Notes under the pieces: model-generated
The model's input: the letters and a program-made list of their open reading frames with translations, nothing else
Told to the model about the DNA's origin: nothing
Database searches by the model: none
Part shown: positions 16,729 to 23,337 of the stretch, piece after piece
How the letters are laid out: each line of letters opens with the position of its first letter
Position numbering within the stretch: position 1 is the first letter of the stretch
NCBI RefSeq assembly: GCF_945957355.1
Contig: NZ_CAMFKM010000029.1
Location: 1-37,462 of the forward strand
Reading direction: 5' to 3'
Origin: an uncultured Reyranella sp.
GTDB lineage: Bacteria; Pseudomonadota; Alphaproteobacteria; Reyranellales; Reyranellaceae
DNA length: 37,462 nt
Made by a program: the position numbers and the translations under genes

Positions 16729-17163
16729 ATGATCAACAGACGGTCTGTGATGGCGGGCGGCCTGGTGATGGCCACCGCATCGTCACTGGCCCGCGTCGCG
16801 AATGCCCAGGCTGGGCGCCCGACGCTGGTGTTCGTCGGCCACGAGCTTTGAGGCGGCTGCAAGATCTGGCGTGCCCAGTCAGAGCCTGATTTCCTCAAGT
16901 CGGCCGCTTTCAGGAAGATGGATTATCAGGTCGTCCATCCGGCCAATGCAGACCTTGTGATGGTCGAAGACAGCTGGCCCGCGCCGGCAAGACCCATCCG
17001 TGCCGCTTTCCTTGCTAGCGAGGAAGGCCGGAAAAGCCCCAATGCCACGCCGCGCTTCATCCTTTTCCAGGATGGCAGGATCGTCCTCACTGTCACCGGC
17101 AACGGCGGCTGGAAGGACAAGATGTGGCCGATGATCCAGGAAGTGACGGCCACCAAGGCCTAG
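16729..17163 (+). CDS. Exported thioredoxin-fold protein, candidate selenoprotein (UGGC)
   Basis: A 144-residue reading frame interrupted once, by TGA at 16849-16851, codon 41. Before it: a twin-arginine-like signal (INRRSVMAGG, cleavage near ANA-Q) and a strand TLVFVGHEL. After it, in the same frame and with no other stop: GGCKIW, then a thioredoxin cis-Pro motif TPRFILFQDG (Pro108) and GWKDKMWP. Read through, residues 41-44 become U-G-G-C-K, the place of CxxC-K in thioredoxins. The tandem paralogue has S-E-A-C-K there, with alignment continuing on both sides. A SECIS-like hairpin follows the TGA. A nonsense-mutated pseudogene is the alternative. The ATG at 16729 fits the GGGAG site and aligns with the paralogue's start. 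The redox partner is unknown. Confidence 0.65.
16863..16880 (+). promoter_or_regulatory. SECIS-like hairpin after the in-frame TGA
   Basis: The stem CTGG (16866-16869) / CCAG (16875-16878) closes the loop CGTGC. A bulged T at 16865 and outer pairs GA (16863-16864) / TC (16879-16880) complete it. Counting the T of TGA as 1, the bulged T is position 17 and the loop G-T is positions 23-24. These are the positions that SelB recognises in E. coli fdhF mRNA. The upper stem is four pairs and GC-rich. Confidence 0.55.
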
Positions 17164-17193
17164 TTTCCGGCCGGTGCCCGTTGCTCCATAATA

Positions 17194-17217
17194 CCCTCGT
17201 GGGAATCGTCACGAGGG
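17194..17217 (+). promoter_or_regulatory. Eight-pair hairpin before the second thioredoxin-like gene
   Basis: CCCTCGTG (17194-17201) and CACGAGGG (17210-17217) form a perfect stem with an eight-base loop. The ribosome site GGGGGA (17215-17220) overlaps the right arm, nine bases before the ATG at 17230. It is placed like the hairpin of the upstream paralogue, with a changed but still complementary sequence. Confidence 0.58.
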
Positions 17218-17229
17218 GGATGCAGCTTG

Positions 17230-17667
17230 ATGTTGAAGAGACGTACCGTGATCGCGGCCGGCCTGTCACTGGCCAGCGTGCCGATGCTGGCGCGCGCCGC
17301 GGCCGCCCAGGGCGGGAAGAAGCCGCTCTTGATCTTCGCCGGCGACGAGACGTCGGAAGCCTGCAAGGTCTGGCGCACGCAGTGGGAGCCGCTCTTCAAG
17401 CAGGCACCGGTGTTCCAGAAGGTCGACTACCGCGTGGTGTTCCCGAAGACGCCGGCACTGCTGCTGAAGCCCGCGAGCTGGCCCGCGGATCTGCGCTGGG
17501 TGCTGGACGCCTTCCTGATGAGCCAGGTCGGCATTGAACAGGGCGCCGAGACGCCGCGCTTCTTCCTCGTGCAGAACGGCCAGATCACCTTCACCGCCGT
17601 CGGCAACAATGCCTGGCGCGACGTCATGTGGCCGACCCTGCTGGATGTGACCAACTCGCAGCCGTAG
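17230..17667 (+). CDS. Exported thioredoxin-fold protein with SxxC motif
   Basis: A 145-residue paralogue of the preceding gene. It has a twin-arginine-like signal MLKRRTVIAAG with cleavage near AAA-Q. The strand PLLIFAGDE is followed by T-S-E-A-C-K, giving Ser42 and Cys45 at the CxxC positions of thioredoxin. The cis-Pro motif ETPRFFLVQNGQ and WRDVMWPTLLDV are shared with the neighbour. With Ser in the first position it cannot make the usual disulfide, so it may act as a monothiol or binding protein. This is inferred from motif only. The ATG at 17230 is chosen for the GGGGGA site nine bases upstream and for the match to the paralogue's start. Confidence 0.82.
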   Translation: MLKRRTVIAAGLSLASVPMLARAAAAQGGKKPLLIFAGDETSEACKVWRTQWEPLFKQAPVFQKVDYRVVFPKTPALLLKPASWPADLRWVLDAFLMSQVGIEQGAETPRFFLVQNGQITFTAVGNNAWRDVMWPTLLDVTNSQP

Positions 17668-17707
17668 CAGGCCATTTGAAAAAGCCGGGGTCGCGGCAAT
17701 AAACGAA

Positions 17708-17763
17708 ACAATCGAAGCGATTGTCGCACTTCCCGAATCCTGCGTCAGGAGACCGATGACGCA
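17708..17763. repeat. Two inverted repeats in the trx-like / msrP gap
   Basis: ACAATCG (17708-17714) / CGATTGT (17718-17724) is separated by AAG. TGCGTCA (17741-17747) / TGACGCA (17757-17763) is separated by nine bases. Both are perfect seven-base arms within one 237-base gap. Either could be a protein-binding operator for msrP or an RNA hairpin. Confidence 0.5.
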
Positions 17764-17776
17764 CGAATGTTGCGCA

Positions 17777-17799
17777 AAAATTCCCCTGAAGGGAATTTT
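17777..17799 (+). terminator. Terminator-like hairpin, possibly bidirectional
   Basis: AAAATTCCC (17777-17785) and GGGAATTTT (17791-17799) form a perfect nine-pair stem around CTGAA. The U-run is only four and lies inside the stem, so termination strength is doubtful. It separates the thioredoxin-like pair from msrP. Confidence 0.5.
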
Positions 17800-17904
17800 C
17801 CAACAGCCCGATGGGGCGGCGTCACGGCCGAGTGAGAAGGGTTGATTTGCGACCGCCCCGCGCCGAGCTCATCTAGGAGGCCGGCGCAACGAGGAGTTTG
17901 AGCG

Positions 17905-18867
17905 ATGCTGATCAAGCGGACGAAAGGCTGGGAACTCCCGGAGTCCAGGGCGACATCGGAAAGCCACTACCTCAATCGGCGCACGATGGTGCGCGCGATG
18001 GGCTTCGGCGCGGCCTCGATCGCCCTGCCGGCCCAGCTCAGGGCGCAGGACAAGTCCGCCGATCCGTCGGCGGGGCTCTATCCGGGCAGGCGCAACGACA
18101 AGTACGGCGTGCCAACGCCGATGACGGCCGAGAAGCTGGCCACGACCTACAACAACTTCTACGAGTTCGGCACCGACAAGAGCATCTGGCGCGACGCCCA
18201 GAAGCTTGAGGTGCGGCCCTGGACCATCAAGGTCGGCGGCTTGGTCGAGAAGCCGTTCGAGATCGGCATCGACGATCTCCTGGCCAAGGTCCAGCTCGAG
18301 GAGCGGGTCTACCGCCATCGTTGCGTCGAGACCTGGTCGATGATCGTGCCCTGGAGCGGCTTCCCGGTGCGCTCGCTGGTCGAGCTCTGCAAGCCGCTCA
18401 GCAGCGCCAAGTTCATCGTGATGAAGACCCTGTCCAAGCCATCAGTCATGCGCGAACAGCGCGACCTCCTCTACCCTTGGCCGTACACCGAGGGTCTGGC
18501 GATGGACGAGGCGATGAACGACCTCGCCTTCATCGCCACCGGCCTCTACGGCAAGCCGATGCCCAAGCAGAATGGCGCGCCGCTGCGTCTCGTGGCGCCC
18601 TGGAAGTACGGCTTCAAGAACGTGAAATCGATCGTCAGCGTCGAGTTCACCGATACGAAACCGAAGACGTTCTGGGAAGGGCTGCAATCCAGCGAATACG
18701 GCTTCTGGGCCAACGTGAATCCCGAGGTCGCCCATCCGCGCTGGAGTCAGGCCACCGAAAAGCCGCTGGGCAGCGACCAGCGCATCCCCACCTTGCTCTA
18801 CAACGGCTATGCCGAATTCGTGGCCAGCCTTTACGCCAACCGCAAGGCGGAAAAACTGTTCATGTAG
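17905..18867 (+). CDS. msrP: Protein-methionine-sulfoxide reductase catalytic subunit MsrP
   Basis: Periplasmic molybdopterin enzyme (YedY family) that repairs oxidised methionines in exported proteins. The protein is 320 residues with a twin-arginine signal LNRRTMVRAMGFG (Arg25-Arg26) and cleavage near LRAQ. The molybdenum-ligating Cys140 is in YRHRCVETWSMIVPWSGFP. Also visible are YNNFYEFG, the KLEVRPWTIKVGGLVEKP segment, and LRLVAPWKYGFKNVKSIV. The length is normal. The heme-containing membrane partner msrQ, which usually follows, is absent here; a Bug-type protein follows instead. The ATG at 17905 has a GAGGAG site. The electron donor may be encoded elsewhere, or the adjacent thioredoxin-like proteins may take part, which is a guess. 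Confidence 0.93.
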   Translation: MLIKRTKGWELPESRATSESHYLNRRTMVRAMGFGAASIALPAQLRAQDKSADPSAGLYPGRRNDKYGVPTPMTAEKLATTYNNFYEFGTDKSIWRDAQKLEVRPWTIKVGGLVEKPFEIGIDDLLAKVQLEERVYRHRCVETWSMIVPWSGFPVRSLVELCKPLSSAKFIVMKTLSKPSVMREQRDLLYPWPYTEGLAMDEAMNDLAFIATGLYGKPMPKQNGAPLRLVAPWKYGFKNVKSIVSVEFTDTKPKTFWEGLQSSEYGFWANVNPEVAHPRWSQATEKPLGSDQRIPTLLYNGYAEFVASLYANRKAEKLFM

Positions 18868-18938
18868 CCCGCCCTCCTTTGCCTCGTCGCGCCGGGCCGC
18901 TAAAACGGACCCCGGCCGGACGAGGCCCAGGAGGAAAC

Positions 18939-19910
18939 GTGAAACTCAACCGTCGTACGACCCTGGCCGGCGCCGCCGCACTGGCCGCAGGTTCGCTGTC
19001 CAGGGCCGCCTTCGCCCAGGCCTACCCCAGCAAACCGATCAAGATCGTCGTTCCCTTCGCGGCCGGCAGCGCCACCGATCTGACGGCGCGCGGCCTGGGC
19101 GCCAAGCTGCAGGACATCCTGAAGCAGCCGATCGTCATCGAGAACAAGCCCGGCGCCAGCGGACAGCTCGGTGCTTCGGCCGTCGCGACGGCGCCGGCCG
19201 ACGGCTACACCCTGATGATGGGCACGAACACGACGAATGCCGCCAACGGCGCCCTGTTCAAGAAGCTGAGCTACGACATCGACAAGGATTTCGCGCCGAT
19301 CATGCGCTGCGTGATGGGCGTCAATGCGCTGGTCGTGAACAACGAGCTGCCCGTGAAGACCACCGCCGAGCTGGTGGACTACGCGAAGAAGAATCCCGGC
19401 AAGCTCAACTATGCCGAAGCCAGCGCCTCGCAGCGCCTCTCGGGCGAGATGTTCAACCAGCTGGCCGGCGTGAAGATGGAACGGGTGCCCTACAAGGCGA
19501 GCCCGCAGGCACTGGGTGACGTGGCCTCGGGCCAGGTCCAGGTGATGTTCCCCGACCTGCCGCAGGCACTGACCCAGATCGAGGCCGGGCGCGTGCGGGG
19601 GCTCGCGACCACCGGTCCCAAACGCACGACCGTCACGCCCAACCTGCCGGCAATCGCCGAAACGGTGCCGGGCTATTCGCTGGTCTACTGGCTGGCTGTC
19701 TTCGCGCCGGCGGCGACGCCGAAGGACATCCAGAAGGTCCTCGCCGACGCCATCGCCGAGGCGCTGAAGGACCCGGCGACCGCCAAGGCGATGACGCAGG
19801 GCCGCATGGAGATCGCCCCGCTCGCGCTCGACGCGTTCGCGGCCTACGTGAAGAGCGAAACCGCCTGGTGGACCAAGGAGATCAAGGCCGCCGGCATCGA
19901 GCCGGAGTGA
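18939..19910 (+). CDS. Bug/TctC-family tripartite tricarboxylate transporter binding protein
   Basis: Periplasmic solute-binding protein of the Bug (TctC) family; ligands are usually carboxylates or aromatic acids. The protein is 323 residues with the signal MKLNRRTTLAGAAALAAG and cleavage near FAQA. Family hallmarks are visible: YPSKPIKIVVPFAAGSATD, VIENKPGASGQLGA, GYTLMMGTN, and MFPDLPQALTQIEAGRVRGLATTG. The start is GTG at 18939 behind AGGAGG; the open frame that extends to 18321 is a shadow of msrP. No tctA/tctB permease genes lie nearby, as is common for such orphans. It precedes the acyl-CoA genes by five bases, so it is probably in the same operon. Confidence 0.93.
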   Translation: MKLNRRTTLAGAAALAAGSLSRAAFAQAYPSKPIKIVVPFAAGSATDLTARGLGAKLQDILKQPIVIENKPGASGQLGASAVATAPADGYTLMMGTNTTNAANGALFKKLSYDIDKDFAPIMRCVMGVNALVVNNELPVKTTAELVDYAKKNPGKLNYAEASASQRLSGEMFNQLAGVKMERVPYKASPQALGDVASGQVQVMFPDLPQALTQIEAGRVRGLATTGPKRTTVTPNLPAIAETVPGYSLVYWLAVFAPAATPKDIQKVLADAIAEALKDPATAKAMTQGRMEIAPLALDAFAAYVKSETAWWTKEIKAAGIEPE

Positions 19911-19915
19911 GCGCC

Positions 19916-20677
19916 ATGAGCAAGGTCATCATCGAAAAGGACGGTCCGGTCAAAACCATCTGGATGAACCGGCCGGAAAAGCGCAACGCGCTCGATAGCG
20001 AGCTGATGCGCGAGATGATCGAGGCGCTCCAGGCGCCCGTCGCGGCCGAAGATCGCGTGGTCGTAATCCGAGGCAAGGGTGACGTTTTCTGCGCCGGCCT
20101 TGACATGGCGGAGCGCCGCGAGACGATCGGCGGCGGCAATGCCAGCGGCATCGAGGTGATGCTGCGCGCGGTCGAGCTCTGTCCCCTGCCTGTCGTCGCA
20201 GTCGTCCATGGCGACGCCATTGCCGGCGGCAACGAGCTGGCGCTCCATTGCGATATCGTGGTGGCGAGCCAGAAGGCGCGCTTCGGCATGTCGCTGGCGC
20301 AGGTCGGGCTCGCGCCCAACTGGTTCCTGGGCAAGAAGCTCATGGAAGTGCTGGGGCCGGTCACGACCCGCGAGATGCTGCTGCTGGGCGATCCCCTGCC
20401 CTCGACCAAGCTGCATGCGCTGGGCCTGATCGCCCGTTGCGTGCCGACCGACCAGCTCGAGGCGGAGGCCGCGAAGGTCGTCGACCGGCTGGCCGCCAAC
20501 GCACCGCTGTCGCTCAAGGCCATGAAGGCGCTGACGGTGAAGCAGCTGGAGTTCCGTGACGGCATCAAGCATGACGATGTCGACGCGCTCGTCCAGGCGG
20601 CAATGAAGAGCCAGGACGCACAGGAAGGCATGAAGGCGCGGCTGGAGAAGCGCACCGCCCGGTTCCAGGGAAAGTAG
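19916..20677 (+). CDS. Enoyl-CoA hydratase/isomerase family protein
   Basis: Crotonase-fold enzyme of 253 residues, probably adding water to an enoyl-CoA or isomerising it. Visible features are TIWMNRPEKRNALDSELM and the oxyanion-hole segments VFCAGLDMAERR and AIAGGNELALHCDIVVASQKARFGMSLAQVGLAPNW. The Glu of GGNELAL is in place. The C-terminal part keeps LKAMKALTVKQLE, also typical. The ATG at 19916 lies five bases after the stop of the Bug protein, with GGAG in the overlap region. It is upstream of the GIY-YIG-like, acyl-CoA dehydrogenase and CoA-transferase genes, giving a catabolic acyl-CoA operon of unknown substrate. Confidence 0.9.
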   Translation: MSKVIIEKDGPVKTIWMNRPEKRNALDSELMREMIEALQAPVAAEDRVVVIRGKGDVFCAGLDMAERRETIGGGNASGIEVMLRAVELCPLPVVAVVHGDAIAGGNELALHCDIVVASQKARFGMSLAQVGLAPNWFLGKKLMEVLGPVTTREMLLLGDPLPSTKLHALGLIARCVPTDQLEAEAAKVVDRLAANAPLSLKAMKALTVKQLEFRDGIKHDDVDALVQAAMKSQDAQEGMKARLEKRTARFQGK

Positions 20678-20679
20678 TC

Positions 20680-21018
20680 ATGTCCCTGCGGCTGCGCCTC
20701 GACAAACCCTGGCAGCCGCTGACGGCGGAGACCGCACAGCGCCTGCCGGGCCAGCTCGGCGTCTATCAGGTGGCCGATGCCAGGGGCACCGTCCTGTTCA
20801 TCGGCCAGGCGGGCGCACGTTCGCCCTTCGGCCTGCGCTCCGAACTGCAGCGCGAGCACCGGGAACGCGGCGACGGCTGCCAGTTCCGTGTCGAAGTGAA
20901 TCAGCAATACCGCACGCGCTGGTTCGAGCTGCTCATGGTGCACAAGGCCGACCATGGCAGCCTGCCGCCCGACAATGCCAAGAACCCGCCCCCACTGGGA
21001 CGGCTGAGCCCGAGCTGA
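20680..21018 (+). CDS. Small GIY-YIG-like protein
   Basis: A 112-residue protein with LPGQLGVYQVADARGTVLFIGQAGARSPFGLRSELQRE near the N-terminus. GVY and LFIGQA, about 14 residues apart, resemble the first two strands of the GIY-YIG nuclease fold, and a helix with Arg follows. I see no clear catalytic Glu, so activity is uncertain. The C-terminus (PDNAKNPPPLGRLSPS) is disordered. It starts two bases after the enoyl-CoA hydratase stop and ends ten bases before the acyl-CoA dehydrogenase, so it is cotranscribed with acyl-CoA genes, an odd place for a nuclease-like protein. Confidence 0.72.
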   Translation: MSLRLRLDKPWQPLTAETAQRLPGQLGVYQVADARGTVLFIGQAGARSPFGLRSELQREHRERGDGCQFRVEVNQQYRTRWFELLMVHKADHGSLPPDNAKNPPPLGRLSPS

Positions 21019-21028
21019 AGAGGCAGAG

Positions 21029-22195
21029 ATGGATTTCGAGCCCTCCGAAGAACAGCAGATGCTAATCGATCAGGTCCGTCGGTTCGTGCGGGAAGAGATC
21101 ATCCCGCTCGAAGCCAAGCTCGATCCCGATGCGTCCGAACTCGATCCCGCCGATCACGCACGGCTGGTCGAGAAGACCAAGGCGATGGGCCTGTTCGGCA
21201 TCGACATCCCGAAGGAGTATGGCGGCCCCGACATCGACATCGTGACGCGTGTGCTGCTGGCCATCGAGATGGCGCAACATCGTGCCGGTCTGTACGTGCC
21301 CTGCTACGGCACCTTTGGCGGCGCCGGCCTGGCGCAGATCTTCGAGGCCAACGACGACCAGAAGGAGCGCTACCTCTATCCGACCCTGCGGGGCGAGAAG
21401 AAGGCCTTCTTCGGCCTGACCGAACCATCGGGCGGCAGCGATCCCGCGCGCGCCATCCAGACCAGGGCCGAGCGCAAGGACAATGGCTGGGTGCTGAACG
21501 GCTCCAAGATCTTCATCTCCAACGCCGATCGCGCACAGTACGGCATCGTCTTCGCCCGCACCGATTCTTCGAAGGGCCGCGCCGGCATCACCTGCTTCAT
21601 CATCGACAGCGACACGCCGGGTTTTCACGTGCGCCGCGTCGTCCACACCTTGCGCTCCTCGCATTATGCGACCGAGCTCGAGTTCAAGGATTGCTGGGTC
21701 AGCGACCACCAGGTGCTGGGCGAGGTGAACAAGGGCTTCGCGGTGGCCAACGACCGCCTGACCCGCCAGCGCATCCCCTATGCCGCGGGCTGCATCGGCG
21801 TCGCGATCGCCGCGCACGAGATGGCGATCGAATGGGCCAAGATGCGCTCGACCTTCGGCGAGAAGCTGTCGCATCGCCAGGCCGTGCAATGGATGCTGGT
21901 CGACAACGAGATCGACATCCGCACCGCCCGGCATTTCACCCTGGAAGCCGCCGAGAAGGCGCGCCGCGGCCTGCCCTTCAAGATCGAGGCCTCGATCGCC
22001 AAGCTGACCGCATCCGAGGGCGGTGGCCGCGTGGTCGACCGCGCCATGCAGATCCATGGCGGCATGGGCATGACCAAAGACCTGCCGCTGGAGCGCTGGT
22101 ATCGCGAGATGCGTATCCGCCGTGTCGGCGAAGGCCCGAGCGAGGTGCAGCGCATGGTGATCGCGCGCGAGATCCTGGGGAGCAACCTGCGATGA
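21029..22195 (+). CDS. Acyl-CoA dehydrogenase
   Basis: Flavoenzyme that introduces the 2,3-double bond into an acyl-CoA. The protein is 388 residues with the three domains in order. The helical N-terminal part has EEQQMLIDQVRRFVREEIIP. A beta domain has FGLTEPSGGSDPARAI and WVLNGSKIFISNAD. The C-terminal helical domain has RQAVQWMLVDNEID and MQIHGGMGMTKDLPLERWYREMRI. The GEGPSEVQRMVIAREIL end contains a Glu at the usual catalytic stretch. A GAGG site lies before the ATG at 21029. Its TGA overlaps the ATG of the CoA transferase (ATGA). The substrate cannot be assigned. Confidence 0.94.
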   Translation: MDFEPSEEQQMLIDQVRRFVREEIIPLEAKLDPDASELDPADHARLVEKTKAMGLFGIDIPKEYGGPDIDIVTRVLLAIEMAQHRAGLYVPCYGTFGGAGLAQIFEANDDQKERYLYPTLRGEKKAFFGLTEPSGGSDPARAIQTRAERKDNGWVLNGSKIFISNADRAQYGIVFARTDSSKGRAGITCFIIDSDTPGFHVRRVVHTLRSSHYATELEFKDCWVSDHQVLGEVNKGFAVANDRLTRQRIPYAAGCIGVAIAAHEMAIEWAKMRSTFGEKLSHRQAVQWMLVDNEIDIRTARHFTLEAAEKARRGLPFKIEASIAKLTASEGGGRVVDRAMQIHGGMGMTKDLPLERWYREMRIRRVGEGPSEVQRMVIAREILGSNLR

Positions 22196-23316
22196 GCACC
22201 CCCGGCCCCCTCTCAGGCATCAAGGTCATCGAATTCGGCCAGAACCTGGCCGGCCCCTATTGCGGGCAGATTCTGGCTTTCCTCGGCGCCGAGGTGATCA
22301 AGGTCGAGCGTCCCGAGGGCGACGATGCACGCAAATGGGGCCCTCCGTTCGTCGAGGGCGATGCCACGGGCTTCATCGCGCTGAACCGCGGCAAGAAGTC
22401 GATTACCTGCGACCTCGCCGATCCGGCGCAGCGCGAGGCGCTGATCGAGCGCATCGGCGCGGCGGACATCTTCGTGCACAACCTGCGCGCCGACGTGCCG
22501 GCAAAGTTCGGCTTCGACGGCGCCACGCTCACCAAGCGCTTCCCGCGTCTGATCTATGCCGATCTCGGTGCCTTCGGCCATGCCGGCCCCTGGAAAGACC
22601 GCCCCGGTTACGAGCCGATCATCCAGGCCGTCGCCGGCCTCATCTCGCTCAACGGTGATCCGACGGGCCCCGAGGCGCGCATCGGCGTCTCGATCATCGA
22701 CCTGTCGACCGGCATGTGGACTGCGATTGGCGTACTGGCGGCGCTGGCCAGGCGCACGGCCACCGGCCAGGGCAGCCTGGTGAACACGTCGCTGTTCGAG
22801 AGCGGCCTGATGTGGGCGTCAAATCATGTCGCGGGCTGGTCGGTGACCGGCAAGATGCCGCCGCGCCAGGGCACGGGGCACCCCTCGCTCACACCCTACC
22901 AGGCCTTCGAATGCAGCGACGGGCCGCTGATGATCTGCCCGGGCAACGACCGGCTATGGCGCAAGTTCGCCGAGGCGCTCGGCCACCCCGAATGGCCGGA
23001 CGAGGAGCGATTCAGGACGAACGTCCAGCGCGCGGAGCAGCGCGAGCTCCTGCTGGGCATGATCGCCGACATCATGAAGGAGCATCCCCGGGCCTATTGG
23101 GCGGCCAAGCTCGATGCGCTGGGCGTGCCCAATGGGCCACTGAACACCGTCCCGCAGGTGATGGAGCTGGCGCAGGTGGCGGCGCTGGCGATGTTCATGC
23201 AGCCCTATGCCGGCTCGAGTGCCCTGTTCCACGGCCTGCCCCTCAGCATCGACGGCAAGCGAGCAGGCGGCGACGAGAAGGCGCCAAAGATCGGCGAGCA
23301 CGACGGCCAAGTCTGA
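22192..23316 (+). CDS. CaiB/BaiF family III CoA transferase
   Basis: Transfers CoA from one carboxylic acid to another. The protein is 374 residues. Family features are visible: GIKVIEFGQNLAGPYCGQILAFLGAEVIKVERPEGDD at the N-terminus, RGKKSITCDL, and GFDGATLTKRFPRLIYADLGAFG. The nucleophilic Asp170 lies in SIIDLSTGMWTAIGVLAAL. The ATG at 22192 overlaps the acyl-CoA dehydrogenase TGA; the open frame that begins earlier is a shadow of that gene. As the last gene of the 18939-23316 unit, it likely activates the acid that the dehydrogenase and hydratase then process. Confidence 0.94.
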   Translation: MSTPGPLSGIKVIEFGQNLAGPYCGQILAFLGAEVIKVERPEGDDARKWGPPFVEGDATGFIALNRGKKSITCDLADPAQREALIERIGAADIFVHNLRADVPAKFGFDGATLTKRFPRLIYADLGAFGHAGPWKDRPGYEPIIQAVAGLISLNGDPTGPEARIGVSIIDLSTGMWTAIGVLAALARRTATGQGSLVNTSLFESGLMWASNHVAGWSVTGKMPPRQGTGHPSLTPYQAFECSDGPLMICPGNDRLWRKFAEALGHPEWPDEERFRTNVQRAEQRELLLGMIADIMKEHPRAYWAAKLDALGVPNGPLNTVPQVMELAQVAALAMFMQPYAGSSALFHGLPLSIDGKRAGGDEKAPKIGEHDGQV

Positions 23317-23337
23317 GGGCGAAAGCCGAGGCCGAAT

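Noticed and set aside
16645..16851. The 68-codon frame that ends at the TGA, as a complete short protein
   Set aside because: It would be a signal peptide plus one strand, lacking the rest of the thioredoxin fold that follows in the same frame.
17777..17799. The AAAATTCCC/GGGAATTTT hairpin as a second SECIS or a mobile-element end
   Set aside because: There is no in-frame TGA near it and no direct repeats flank it. A terminator is simpler.
18321..18938. N-terminal extension of the Bug-type protein over msrP
   Set aside because: The true start is the GTG at 18939 behind AGGAGG. The extension is a shadow of msrP in another frame and would bury the signal peptide.
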